From Sivonenia sp049582005 (GTDB taxonomy: Bacteria > Cyanobacteriota > Cyanobacteriia > Gloeobacterales > PMM-0068): DNA of 7,335 nucleotides. The notes under the pieces were generated by a model. It saw only the letters and a program-made list of their open reading frames with translations, searched no databases and was not told the DNA's origin. The position numbers and the translations under genes are program-made. How positions within the stretch are numbered: the first letter of the stretch is position 1; every line of letters starts with the position of its first letter. Shown here piece by piece: positions 1 through 5,910 of this stretch. Location: positions 1 through 7,335 of the forward strand of contig JBAUTB010000195.1 in assembly GCA_049582005.1 (NCBI GenBank), given 5' to 3'.

Positions 1-98
1 ATATTAGGCAACCATAATCCAATAGAATCACCCAATCAGAACAGCAATACCAATACAATATATAAAAACAGAAAACAATTTGATCAATTGAACATGAA

Positions 99-120
99 GT
101 AGTATTAATCAAAATACTAC
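99..120 (-). terminator. Perfect 8-bp hairpin downstream of the GNAT gene
   Basis: GTAGTATT (99-106) and AATACTAC (113-120) are exact inverted repeats around a 6-base loop. The hairpin begins about 30 bases beyond the GNAT stop codon at 151-153 on the minus strand, where a 3' end would be expected. It is AT-rich and is not followed by a clear T-run on that strand, so it may be an RNA-stabilising 3' structure rather than a classical intrinsic terminator. Bases 1-98 beyond it are AT-rich and hold no gene I can support. Confidence 0.35.
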
Positions 121-150
121 ATAGGCAACTAATTTTATTCAGAACAGGAT

Positions 151-789
151 TCACATCAATCTCAAGGGAATATAGCCAAAATAACCAAATTTGCTTTGGA
201 GTTCGTTTGGTAAATCATTTTTTGGAATGGAACAAAAACCAAGACGTCTATAGTATTTGACCAAATCAGACTGACACAGGAGATAAATCGGTTTTTTACC
301 CTCCTTGCTGCTGAAGTAATTTACCAAACCAGAACCAAAACCTTGATTACGATGAGCAGGAAAAATGAATAACTGATCAAGATAAGAGTAAGTATCGTAT
401 TGAATAAGTTGCGCAGAACCTAATAGCATATCATTACTTTCAACAACCCAGATCTCAGCATAAGATAGGGGTTGAAAAAATAAAACCCAAGATAAAACAG
501 CTAAATATATGGTGAGGGGCATTCCCACTAGTAGGAAGGCAATTATATCCCACTCTTTACTATGGCCCAAAGGAGGGAAATATGAAACGATATAGAGTGT
601 AGTTATAAATGGAATCAGTAACAAGACAATGACTAATAAATTAGCAATCAGGCTTCTTGGTGTCATCAGACGCATTTTCCGTAGGGCCCAACTATCGGTG
701 GAGCGTGCAGGACGAATCACATAAGCGGAAGAAGGGGGGAAAGATTGCGAGGTTGAAGAAAGCGCCAATTCATGCCTCCACAAAGCCAA
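151..789 (-). CDS. GNAT-family N-acetyltransferase with an inserted two-helix membrane anchor
   Basis: This is a probable acetyl-CoA-dependent N-acetyltransferase held at the membrane; its substrate is unknown. Residues are numbered from the TTG at 787-789. Residues 23-42 (YVIRPARSTDSWALRKMR and on) look like the first strand and helix of a GNAT fold. Two hydrophobic helices follow, at about 48-70 and 82-105. The fold then resumes at AEIWVVE (111-117). Motif A, the acetyl-CoA pyrophosphate loop, is HRNQGFGSG (146-154), and the C-terminal YYRRLGF (179-185) is typical of the family. The start is uncertain because no ATG lies in frame upstream of the fold. TTG at 766-768 has GGAGG (775-779) six bases upstream and would give 205 residues; it may be the true start. 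GTG at 718-720 is too late because it cuts into the first strand. The gene lies downstream of lepA on the same strand but 213 bases away, so it is probably a separate unit. The family call is firm; the membrane topology is inferred from hydrophobicity. Confidence 0.82.
   Translation of the reverse strand: MALWRHELALSSTSQSFPPSSAYVIRPARSTDSWALRKMRLMTPRSLIANLLVIVLLLIPFITTLYIVSYFPPLGHSKEWDIIAFLLVGMPLTIYLAVLSWVLFFQPLSYAEIWVVESNDMLLGSAQLIQYDTYSYLDQLFIFPAHRNQGFGSGLVNYFSSKEGKKPIYLLCQSDLVKYYRRLGFCSIPKNDLPNELQSKFGYFGYIPLRLM
775..779 (-). promoter_or_regulatory. Shine-Dalgarno GGAGG supporting a TTG start at 766-768
   Basis: Read on the minus strand, GGAGG is followed by CATGAA and then TTG in the frame of the acetyltransferase. 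The six-base spacing is good for a ribosome binding site. The ATG inside the spacer (771-773) is in another frame, lies only one base from GGAGG, and reaches a stop after 18 codons. This site is the best argument for moving the start from 789 to 768. Confidence 0.4.
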
Positions 790-896
790 ACGTGGATGAT
801 TAGGTTGAAAATCTAAAAAGACGGGTGAGGTGCCGTTTGAATTTTAATACCTAGAGGCCTGATTTAAGTATTCCCAAATGCCGAAGTTAAATCTCT

Positions 897-918
897 AAAA
901 GGCAGGCTAACCTGATTT
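897..918 (-). terminator. Weak hairpin with short T-run downstream of lepA
   Basis: On the minus strand CAGG-TTAG-CCTG (903-914) forms a 4-bp stem and tetraloop, followed by CCTTTT. It lies about 90 bases past the lepA stop. The stem is short, so this is only a candidate for the lepA transcript end. Confidence 0.22.
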
Positions 919-960
919 TCAAATTATGGGGTAAAGGGTTTAGCTTTTAAGAGATAACCA

Positions 961-992
961 GCAATCTCCACCTATCTATCTGCATAGATTGC
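961..992 (-). other. Two overlapping, mutually exclusive stem-loops just after the lepA stop
   Basis: GCAATCT (961-967) pairs exactly with AGATTGC (986-992). Inside this span ATCTAT (974-979) pairs exactly with ATAGAT (984-989) around a 4-base loop. The two stems share bases 986-989, so only one can form at a time. They start 10 bases beyond the lepA coding end on the minus strand. No T-run follows, so the likely role is a 3' stability element, or none at all. Confidence 0.35.
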
Positions 993-1002
993 CCCACAGA
1001 GT

Positions 1003-2814
1003 TTAGTCTTCATCCAATTTAAGAATAGCCATAAATGCTTCTTGCGGTACTTCCACCGAACCTACGGATTTCATCCGTTTTTTACCCTCTTTTTGCTTTT
1101 CCAAGAGCTTTTTCTTCCGGGTAATGTCCCCACCGTAGCATTTAGCTAGAACGTTTTTGCGAATGGGCGCTATATTTTCCCGTGCCACGACCTTACTGCC
1201 AATTGCAGCCTGGATAGGTACCTGAAACTGCTGCCGGGGAATCAACTTTTTCAGTTTTTCTGTCAGTTGTCTACCAATAGTAGGAGCTTTGTCCGCATGA
1301 CAGATCACCGACAAAGAATCTACACTTTCCCCATTCAACACTATATCTAAGCGCACCAGCTTATCAGCTCGATAGCCAATGAACTGATATTCCATCGAGG
1401 CATAACCACGGGAGCGAGATTTCAGTTGGTCAAAGAAGTCAGAAATCACCTCGGCTAAAGGCAACTCATAAATTAAGGTTGTACGGTACTGGGTGAGGTA
1501 TTTCATATCTTTGAAAATCCCACGCCGGTTTTGACATAGCTCCATCAAGGTCCCCACATATTCTGGCGGGGTGATTACTTCCATCTTTACGTAAGGCTCT
1601 TCTACTTTTTCTCGCAGATGAGGATCCGGCAAATCGGCAGGATTTTGGATCTCCGTGACCGAACCATCCATGAAAGTAATTCGATAGACTACCGAAGGAG
1701 CTGTGGTGACCAAGTCCAGGTCATACTCTCGTTCCAGGCGTTCTTGCACAATCTCCATATGGAGTAGCCCCAAGAATCCGCAACGAAAACCAAACCCTAA
1801 AGCTCCAGAACTTTCTGGCTCAAAGCTTAGGGCTGCATCGTTCAGACTGAGCTTATTCAAGGCTTCCCGTAGGTCTTCAAACTGATCAGAGTCTGTAGGA
1901 TAGAGGCCACAATATACCATGGGTGTGGCTTTGCGATAGCCGGGTAATCCCTCTTTAGCGGGGTTTGTGACCAGGGTGATCGTATCACCGACTCGGGCAT
2001 CACCTACGGTCTTGATCGAGGCAGAAAGAAAACCGACTTCCCCTGCATGCAGTTCATCTACCTGCACCTGATAGGGCTTAAGTACCCCCAGGTCATCAAT
2101 CTCAAATTCCTTGCCGGTCGCCATGAAGCGAATTTTATCCTTGCGACGAACCGTCCCATCCATAACCCGAAAGTAGACCACTACCCCGCGGTAGGCATCA
2201 TAGTAACTGTCAAAAATCAGCGCCCGCAGGGGCTCTTGAATCGTATCTTTAGGGGGAGGGACATTCCGAACAATCGCTTCCAGAATTTCAGTGATGCCAA
2301 TGCCTTCTTTGGCAGAGGTGTGGATCGCTCCAGAAGTATCTAAGCCAATAGTCTCTTCAATCTCAGCAGCAACCCGCTCGGGTTCCGCCCCCGGCAGATC
2401 AATTTTATTGAGGACAGGAATGATCTCTAGATCATTTTCCAAGGCTAAATAAACATTGGCCAAAGTCTGAGCTTCCACCCCTTGGGAAGCATCCACCACC
2501 AGCAGAGCCCCTTCACAGGCGGCCAGCGAACGAGACACCTCATAGGTGAAATCCACGTGACCAGGAGTATCAATCAAGTTCAAGACATACGCTTGACCAT
2601 CCTGAGCGATATAGTCCATACGAGCAGCCTGAAGTTTAATGGTGATTCCCCGCTCCCGCTCTAAATCCATATTGTCTAGGTGTTGTGCCGTTAGGTCTCT
2701 GTCACTCACCGTACCCGTGGCTTGTAGCAAGCGATCAGCCAAAGTAGACTTGCCGTGATCAATGTGGGCAATGATGGAGAAGTTGCGGATCCGAGACACA
2801 GGCACATCGGTCAT
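1003..2814 (-). CDS. lepA: Elongation factor 4 (LepA), ribosome-associated translational GTPase
   Basis: LepA/EF4 is an EF-G-like GTPase that binds the ribosome; it has been proposed to back-translocate stalled complexes and to help ribosome assembly or initiation. The 603 residues match the usual family length. The G domain is complete: P-loop AHIDHGKST (16-24), switch I RGITIK (55-60), DTPG (82-85), NKID (136-139) and SAK (167-169). Domain II follows at about 195-285. EF-G-like domains include GFRCGFLGLLHMEIV (342-356). The LepA-specific C-terminal domain carries the diagnostic KCYGGDITRKKKLLEKQKEG (558-577). The ATG start puts the usual short N-terminus, RIRNFSIIAHIDHGKST, in place; upstream is TTCTTTCTTCAAAAAAT with only a weak ribosome binding site. 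The gene is intact. It is transcribed away from the plus-strand gene pair at 3240 and appears to be monocistronic. Confidence 0.98.
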   Translation of the reverse strand: MTDVPVSRIRNFSIIAHIDHGKSTLADRLLQATGTVSDRDLTAQHLDNMDLERERGITIKLQAARMDYIAQDGQAYVLNLIDTPGHVDFTYEVSRSLAACEGALLVVDASQGVEAQTLANVYLALENDLEIIPVLNKIDLPGAEPERVAAEIEETIGLDTSGAIHTSAKEGIGITEILEAIVRNVPPPKDTIQEPLRALIFDSYYDAYRGVVVYFRVMDGTVRRKDKIRFMATGKEFEIDDLGVLKPYQVQVDELHAGEVGFLSASIKTVGDARVGDTITLVTNPAKEGLPGYRKATPMVYCGLYPTDSDQFEDLREALNKLSLNDAALSFEPESSGALGFGFRCGFLGLLHMEIVQERLEREYDLDLVTTAPSVVYRITFMDGSVTEIQNPADLPDPHLREKVEEPYVKMEVITPPEYVGTLMELCQNRRGIFKDMKYLTQYRTTLIYELPLAEVISDFFDQLKSRSRGYASMEYQFIGYRADKLVRLDIVLNGESVDSLSVICHADKAPTIGRQLTEKLKKLIPRQQFQVPIQAAIGSKVVARENIAPIRKNVLAKCYGGDITRKKKLLEKQKEGKKRMKSVGSVEVPQEAFMAILKLDED

Positions 2815-3239
2815 ATTTTTTGAAGAAAGAATAACTACTCTTGATCATAAAGCCCTGAGCCAATATCGAGTTACACCATTCAAATTTCTCCTTGGAACTT
2901 TCTCTGTGGAAAAGCATCTGTCCAGAGATATAGCTTGACCCTTCAAGTCATAGAGTACGAGAAAGTACGGTATTACATTTTTCTTTCTTTGCAGTGCCCT
3001 AAAGAGATCACGGATAGATGGAACCAAAAGCCAGTGTTATATTTTGGTCATCGAGAAACTAACTTGTTGTTAACCATAAATCTGCGTCAAGCAAATTTTA
3101 AACCACACTTCAAGATAAGTTTCGTAATTTAGTTCAAAACCTGCATGTCATTTGGATAAATTCTTGATCGAGTGACTACCCATATAGGTTTTTGGTTACA
3201 GTCCACGGCTTCCCAATACAACGAGTTGAGAGTCTTATC
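2815..3239. other. 425-bp non-coding region between divergent genes
   Basis: This gap separates the lepA start from the plus-strand gene start at 3240, so it should hold both promoters. Short open frames cross it on both strands (2845-3027 minus, 2935-3132 plus), but they have no ribosome binding site, no recognisable motif and no protein-like composition, and I do not call them. It is AT-rich in its right half. I see no long repeat and no clear stem-loop. For the plus-strand gene the only promoter-like words are TTGATC (3164-3169) and TATAGG (3183-3188), separated by 13 bases, which is too close for a standard sigma-70 promoter. Confidence 0.6.
2844..2849 (-). promoter_or_regulatory. Possible -10 element for lepA (TATGAT)
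   Basis: On the minus strand TATGAT matches TATAAT at five of six positions and lies 29 bases upstream of the lepA ATG. I found no convincing -35 box at 16-18 bases spacing, so this is a weak candidate. Confidence 0.25.
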
Positions 3240-3662
3240 ATGCTCATCCAAACTCAGCCCACCACCAATTTTTCCTCTAGCATGTCTTCAGCCCTCACCG
3301 CACAGTCGTTCTATGAGGCTTATTGCTGGGTAGTTTTTACCCGTGCAGTCGGAGAAAGTAGAATGGCCGATGCCTGGCGGGACCTAGCCCGTGTCTACAG
3401 TGATTTTGACCCACTCAAAGTTAATAAAGAAACAGTCATTAAAGCCGAAGAGTGGTTGGATTCTGAGACGACCTTGGGGCCAAGTCAATGTGCCTTGATG
3501 ATTCAGCTTTTGGGTTGGGATCGCTTCTGTCATGAATTTGTCAAAACTACGGCCCCTAAAAAGTCTCTGGCACTCCTTCGCGGTATGGACTGGATCAGTA
3601 TCCAGCAGCTTGGTCGCCTCTTAGATTTAGATATGGAGTGTTCTCCAGGAGTAACTAAATAA
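3240..3662 (+). CDS. Unrecognised 140-residue soluble protein, first gene of a coupled pair
   Basis: I do not recognise this protein. From the ATG at 3240 it has 140 residues. There is a low-complexity Ser/Thr-rich start of about 20 residues, then what looks like a mostly helical domain: SFYEAYCWVVFTRAVGESR, a segment around WRDLARVYSDFDP, an acidic amphipathic stretch (KAEEWLDSETTLG), and a C-terminal helical stretch around LLRGMDWISIQQLGRLLDLD. Four or so tryptophans and several cysteines are spread through it, and there is no signal peptide or membrane helix. Start choice: the frame also opens at a TTG (3192) and has a later ATG (3282). I prefer 3240 because a purine-rich GAGTTGAGAG lies just upstream and the protein-like part begins only after 3282. 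Its stop overlaps the next start (TAATG), which suggests both products are made together. No catalytic motif is visible. Confidence 0.72.
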   Translation: MLIQTQPTTNFSSSMSSALTAQSFYEAYCWVVFTRAVGESRMADAWRDLARVYSDFDPLKVNKETVIKAEEWLDSETTLGPSQCALMIQLLGWDRFCHEFVKTTAPKKSLALLRGMDWISIQQLGRLLDLDMECSPGVTK

Positions 3663-3832
3663 TGCCAATACTAATCAATCGACTGCACGAACTACTCGCC
3701 ACCGGGCTTACTTTAGATGCCGCTGCAACCGTTGTAGCCCGTGAGAGGCAATTATCATCTATCGGCTATCAAAAACTGCTCGCGGCCTACCGAGCAAGCA
3801 ACCGAGTATCCAGTAGCTTTGTCGCCTTCTAA
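3662..3832 (+). CDS. Unrecognised 56-residue helical protein, translationally coupled to the upstream gene
   Basis: The ATG shares one base with the stop codon of the preceding gene (TAATG, 3660-3664), a classic arrangement for re-initiation. The 56-residue product begins MPILINRLHELLATGLTLDA and continues as a largely helical Ala/Leu-rich segment with several arginines (ARERQ, AAYRASNR). It ends in a Ser-rich tail (VSSSFVAF). There is no signal peptide, membrane helix or cysteine. The length and composition suit a small helical partner or nucleic-acid-binding protein, but no family is recognisable and that reading is only a guess. A terminator-like hairpin with a T-run follows 36 bases after the stop, consistent with a two-gene transcript. 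Confidence 0.62.
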   Translation: MPILINRLHELLATGLTLDAAATVVARERQLSSIGYQKLLAAYRASNRVSSSFVAF

Positions 3833-3868
3833 ATATGGAATGGGCTGACTGAGATATAACTAGCCTAT

Positions 3869-3888
3869 GGGTAAGCGGTGCCCTTTTT
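3869..3888 (+). terminator. Rho-independent-like terminator of the two-gene unit
   Basis: GGGTA (3869-3873) and TGCCC (3879-3883) form a 5-bp stem including one G-U pair, with loop AGCGG, followed directly by TTTTT (3884-3888). It sits between convergent genes, after the 56-residue gene and just before the 3' end of the ABC ATPase gene. The stem is short for a strong terminator, but the position and T-run fit. Confidence 0.45.
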
Positions 3889-3894
3889 ACTTAA

Positions 3895-4920
3895 TTATTC
3901 CTCAGCGACCTGAAAAGTAGGAATCCCCGCCGCTTTCCCATATAGCTCTTCAGTAAAATGACAAGCAGTCCAGTGACCAGGAATAATTTCCCTAAGGCTC
4001 GGGGCCTCTTCACAAGCGGCTTTCGCGTAGGGACAACGAGTTCGGAATCGGCATCCCGATGGAGGATTGGCTGGAGAAGGCAAGTCCCCTTGAAGCAGAA
4101 TACGCTTGCGCTGATTTCTCAGTTTAGGGTCTGGAATCGGAACGGCAGATAGCAAAGACTCGGTATAAGGATGCAAAGCCTGCCGTTCTAGAGCGCTTGC
4201 CGGAGCCAGTTCAACAATTTGCCCCAAATACATCACCGCAACCCGGTCGCAGAAATACAACACGACCTGAAGATCGTGAGCAATAAAGACATAGGTCAAA
4301 TTCCTCTGGGATTTCAGATCTGCAAGGAGATTGAGGATTTGGGCCTGTATGGATACATCTAATGCTGAAATCGGTTCATCAGCCACAATCAATGTCGGGT
4401 CTAGGGCTAAGGCCCGAGCAATGCCTACGCGCTGGCGCTGTCCACCCGAAAATTCATAGGGATAGCGGTCATGGAAATCGGGATTTAGGCCCACCTGTTC
4501 CATGAGCATCTTGACTTTGTCTTTCAAAGTCCGTCCTGAAGCGACTTGATGGATTTGCAGAGGTTCGGCAATGCTATCTCCCACAGGAATCCTCGGGTCC
4601 AGGCTAGCCTGGGGATTCTGAAAAACCATCTGCATTTTTCGGCGCAGGGGCTTGAGCTTGGATTCACTCCAAGTCGTTATGTTCTGGCCTTCAAAAATAA
4701 TTTGACCACGGGTAGGCTTCAGCAATCGGAGCAAAGTCCGGGCCAGGGTTGATTTGCCACATCCTGACTCTCCGACAATCCCCAGAGTCTCTCCTTGGTG
4801 CATATTTAAACTCACCCCATCCACCGCGCGCACCACGCCAACCTTTTTCCGGAAGAAAACACCTTCTCGAATCGGAAAATGTTGGGTTAGGTCTTGTAAG
4901 GAGAGAAATTCACCAGCCAT
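3895..4920 (-). CDS. Peptide ABC transporter ATP-binding protein, OppF/DppF type
   Basis: This is the cytoplasmic ATPase of an oligopeptide/dipeptide importer (nickel/peptide subfamily). At 341 residues it has the normal length of OppF/DppF proteins. Visible parts are Walker A GESGCGKST (50-58), Q-loop Q101 in FQNPQASLDPR, the signature FSGGQRQRVGIARAL (157-171), Walker B LIVADE (177-182), the D-loop SALD (185-188) and the switch histidine H215 (IAHD). The C-terminal oligopeptide-transporter domain has GCRFRTRCPYAKAAC plus a later TAC, giving Cys 290, 296, 303 and 320. In some family members such a four-cysteine set binds a 4Fe-4S cluster; that is possible but unproven here. The motif HFPIREGVFF near the N-terminus is typical of OppF rather than OppD. 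The gene stands alone: no permease, binding protein or partner ATPase is in the window, so it must pair with subunits encoded elsewhere. The ATG start follows TAGGTAA, a weak ribosome binding site. Confidence 0.95.
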   Translation of the reverse strand: MAGEFLSLQDLTQHFPIREGVFFRKKVGVVRAVDGVSLNMHQGETLGIVGESGCGKSTLARTLLRLLKPTRGQIIFEGQNITTWSESKLKPLRRKMQMVFQNPQASLDPRIPVGDSIAEPLQIHQVASGRTLKDKVKMLMEQVGLNPDFHDRYPYEFSGGQRQRVGIARALALDPTLIVADEPISALDVSIQAQILNLLADLKSQRNLTYVFIAHDLQVVLYFCDRVAVMYLGQIVELAPASALERQALHPYTESLLSAVPIPDPKLRNQRKRILLQGDLPSPANPPSGCRFRTRCPYAKAACEEAPSLREIIPGHWTACHFTEELYGKAAGIPTFQVAEE

Positions 4921-4936
4921 TTACCTAGTGTAGCGT

Positions 4937-4964
4937 TCTGTTTGAATCTCTCTGTTTGAATCTC
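4937..4964 (-). repeat. Perfect 14-bp tandem duplication upstream of the ABC ATPase gene
   Basis: TCTGTTTGAATCTC occurs twice back to back (4937-4950 and 4951-4964) with no mismatch. It lies 17-44 bases upstream of the ATPase start codon, within its probable 5' leader or promoter. It may be a slippage product or a pair of binding sites; the sequence alone cannot decide. Confidence 0.8.
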
Positions 4965-5065
4965 ATTAAATAACGCCTGACCAGAGCGCTATCCTTGGAC
5001 TTCAAGAAATGCTTATACTTCTACATGAATAAAACCCAAATCTTAATGCTTTATGTAAAGCCGCC

Positions 5066-5071
5066 TATAAT
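5066..5071 (+). promoter_or_regulatory. Exact TATAAT -10 box for the 36-residue membrane peptide
   Basis: TATAAT lies 36 bases upstream of the ATG at 5108, predicting a leader of roughly 30 bases. The -35 region is poor (TTAATG at 5043-5048, spacing 17), as is common in cyanobacterial promoters. The leader contains AGGCAAG (5094-5100), a weak ribosome binding site. The box points away from the ABC ATPase gene. Confidence 0.5.
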
Positions 5072-5107
5072 AAAGATAAGAAAAGTTAAGCTTAGGCAAG
5101 AGTCCAC

Positions 5108-5218
5108 ATGAAAGAAAAGAACTATTCCTGGAAAGGTAGCCCAAATGCCGGTCTGGTGCTGACCTTGGTGGCAGTAGCAGCAGGTATCATCATCGTAGTC
5201 GCAGGATTTGGTGGCTAA
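5108..5218 (+). CDS. 36-residue single-span membrane peptide, unrecognised
   Basis: This ORF is short enough to be missed by many gene callers. It begins MKEKNYSWKGSPNAG, with four lysines and no acidic residue apart from one Glu, and continues as one hydrophobic helix at about 15-34 (LVLTLVAVAAGIIIVVAGF) ending in Gly-Gly and TAA. The charge pattern predicts a cytoplasmic N-terminus. An exact TATAAT upstream and an 11-bp hairpin three bases after the stop suggest an independent transcript. Size and layout resemble the one-helix small subunits of cyanobacterial photosynthetic and NDH complexes, but the sequence does not match those I can recall (PsbJ, PsbX, PsbN, Psb30, PsaM, PetG, PetL, PetN). 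It could also be a regulatory or toxin-like membrane peptide. Function is unknown. Confidence 0.62.
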   Translation: MKEKNYSWKGSPNAGLVLTLVAVAAGIIIVVAGFGG

Positions 5219-5220
5219 GA

Positions 5221-5271
5221 CCTACTTGAGCTAGATGAATTAGCAGCTGATTTCGCAAGCGCTTGAGTAGG
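5221..5271 (+). terminator. Long stem-loop directly after the 36-residue gene
   Basis: CCTACTTGAGC (5221-5231) can pair along its whole length with GCTTGAGTAGG (5261-5271) if two G-U pairs are allowed, giving an 11-bp stem with a 29-base loop. It begins three bases after the stop codon. The following sequence, CGTTGGTTCTTATC, is only mildly T-rich, so it may be a weak terminator or a 3' protecting structure. The palindrome CAAGCGCTTG (5256-5265) overlaps the right arm and could fold instead. Confidence 0.4.
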
Positions 5272-5373
5272 CGTTGGTTCTTATCATTGGCTTGTCCAAA
5301 CGCTGTGACAATGTTTACCAATTGATAAATTTAGTCATGGCATTTATCTCATCCATTCGCTAATCACAACTGA

Positions 5374-5394
5374 GGCAGCTTGTTTTTAGCTGCC
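5374..5394 (-). terminator. 7-bp hairpin containing the lipoprotein stop codon in its loop
   Basis: GGCAGCT (5374-5380) and AGCTGCC (5388-5394) are exact inverted repeats around a 7-base loop. On the minus strand the TAA stop (5386-5388) falls at the start of the loop, so the last codons of the lipoprotein gene form one arm. No T-run follows on the minus strand. On the plus strand the same hairpin could form at the end of read-through from the 36-residue gene. Confidence 0.4.
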
Positions 5395-5907
5395 ATGAAG
5401 TGGAGATGCGGAAGGTATAAATAATTTTCCATCGATTTCCACTACAGAAAAATCTTTCAAAGCACTACTGGTTAATCGTGCTCTGGTTTGCAGATTTTTT
5501 CCCTCAACCCGAGGACCTACTCCTGGAATTTTTTTAGCCTGGACATAGATGAGTCCCGTTTCAGTATTGAGGGCTTCTCGAATTGCAAGTGTAGTGAATT
5601 GGGAAAGCGTCGTGCCCCGCTGAACCAAGAGGAACTTCAAAGCCTCTCGATTCCCCACTTCACGGGCCAAACCTAAAGCGAGGAGCTTGCGGGCGACGGG
5701 TGAACGACCAATCGTTACTGTTTTACCTTCATCAAAGGAGTCTAAAGCCAGCGTTTTATTCGTCTGCAGGGCGTTAGGAGCGAAATTCTCTAGTTTCTCG
5801 ATGATAGGCTCAGGCAAAGTTTCCCTGGGCGTCTCAGGAGCGGGAGACTTGCAAGCAAACAGGAAGAGCAAGCCAAGCCCCACATACCCGAGAACCCTGA
5901 TACGCAT
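5386..5907 (-). CDS. Predicted lipoprotein of unknown function, last gene of the pam68-DAHP synthase cluster
   Basis: The N-terminus is a clear lipoprotein signal peptide: MRIR, then a hydrophobic stretch GYVGLGLLFLFA, and a lipobox LFAC with the acylated cysteine at residue 19. A Pro/Glu-rich linker follows (about 20-40: KSPAPETPRETLPEP). The remaining roughly 130 residues have mixed helix and strand character, with the segments TVTIGRSPVARKLLALGLAR (64-83), ALKFLLVQRGTTLSQF and FSVVEIDGKLFIPSASPLHG near the end. I recognise no domain and no catalytic motif. The product should be anchored to a membrane outside the cytoplasm; whether plasma, outer or thylakoid membrane cannot be told. The gene starts 19 bases after the DAHP synthase stop, so it is probably co-transcribed. 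The purine-rich AAGGGG and AAGG in the repeat-rich gap could serve as ribosome binding sites. Confidence 0.78.
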   Translation of the reverse strand: MRIRVLGYVGLGLLFLFACKSPAPETPRETLPEPIIEKLENFAPNALQTNKTLALDSFDEGKTVTIGRSPVARKLLALGLAREVGNREALKFLLVQRGTTLSQFTTLAIREALNTETGLIYVQAKKIPGVGPRVEGKNLQTRARLTSSALKDFSVVEIDGKLFIPSASPLHGS

Positions 5908-5910
5908 TGG

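Noticed and set aside
1..98. Short hydrophobic minus-strand frame reading LIKLFSVFIYCIGIAVLIG before a stop
   Set aside because: It has no ATG or GTG start and no ribosome binding site, and AT-rich DNA often reads as hydrophobic peptide.
2951..2974. GTAC-GAGAAA-GTAC short inverted repeat upstream of lepA
   Set aside because: A 4-base palindromic word occurring twice is expected by chance at this length.
2935..3132. 65-codon plus-strand open frame in the lepA upstream gap, and a 60-codon minus-strand frame overlapping it (2845-3027)
   Set aside because: There is no ribosome binding site, no recognisable motif and no membrane or signal pattern, and the frames overlap each other in a region expected to hold two divergent promoters.
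3164..3188. TTGATC and TATAGG as a promoter for the gene pair at 3240
   Set aside because: The spacing is 13 bases, too short for a standard promoter, and TATAGG matches the -10 consensus poorly at its end.
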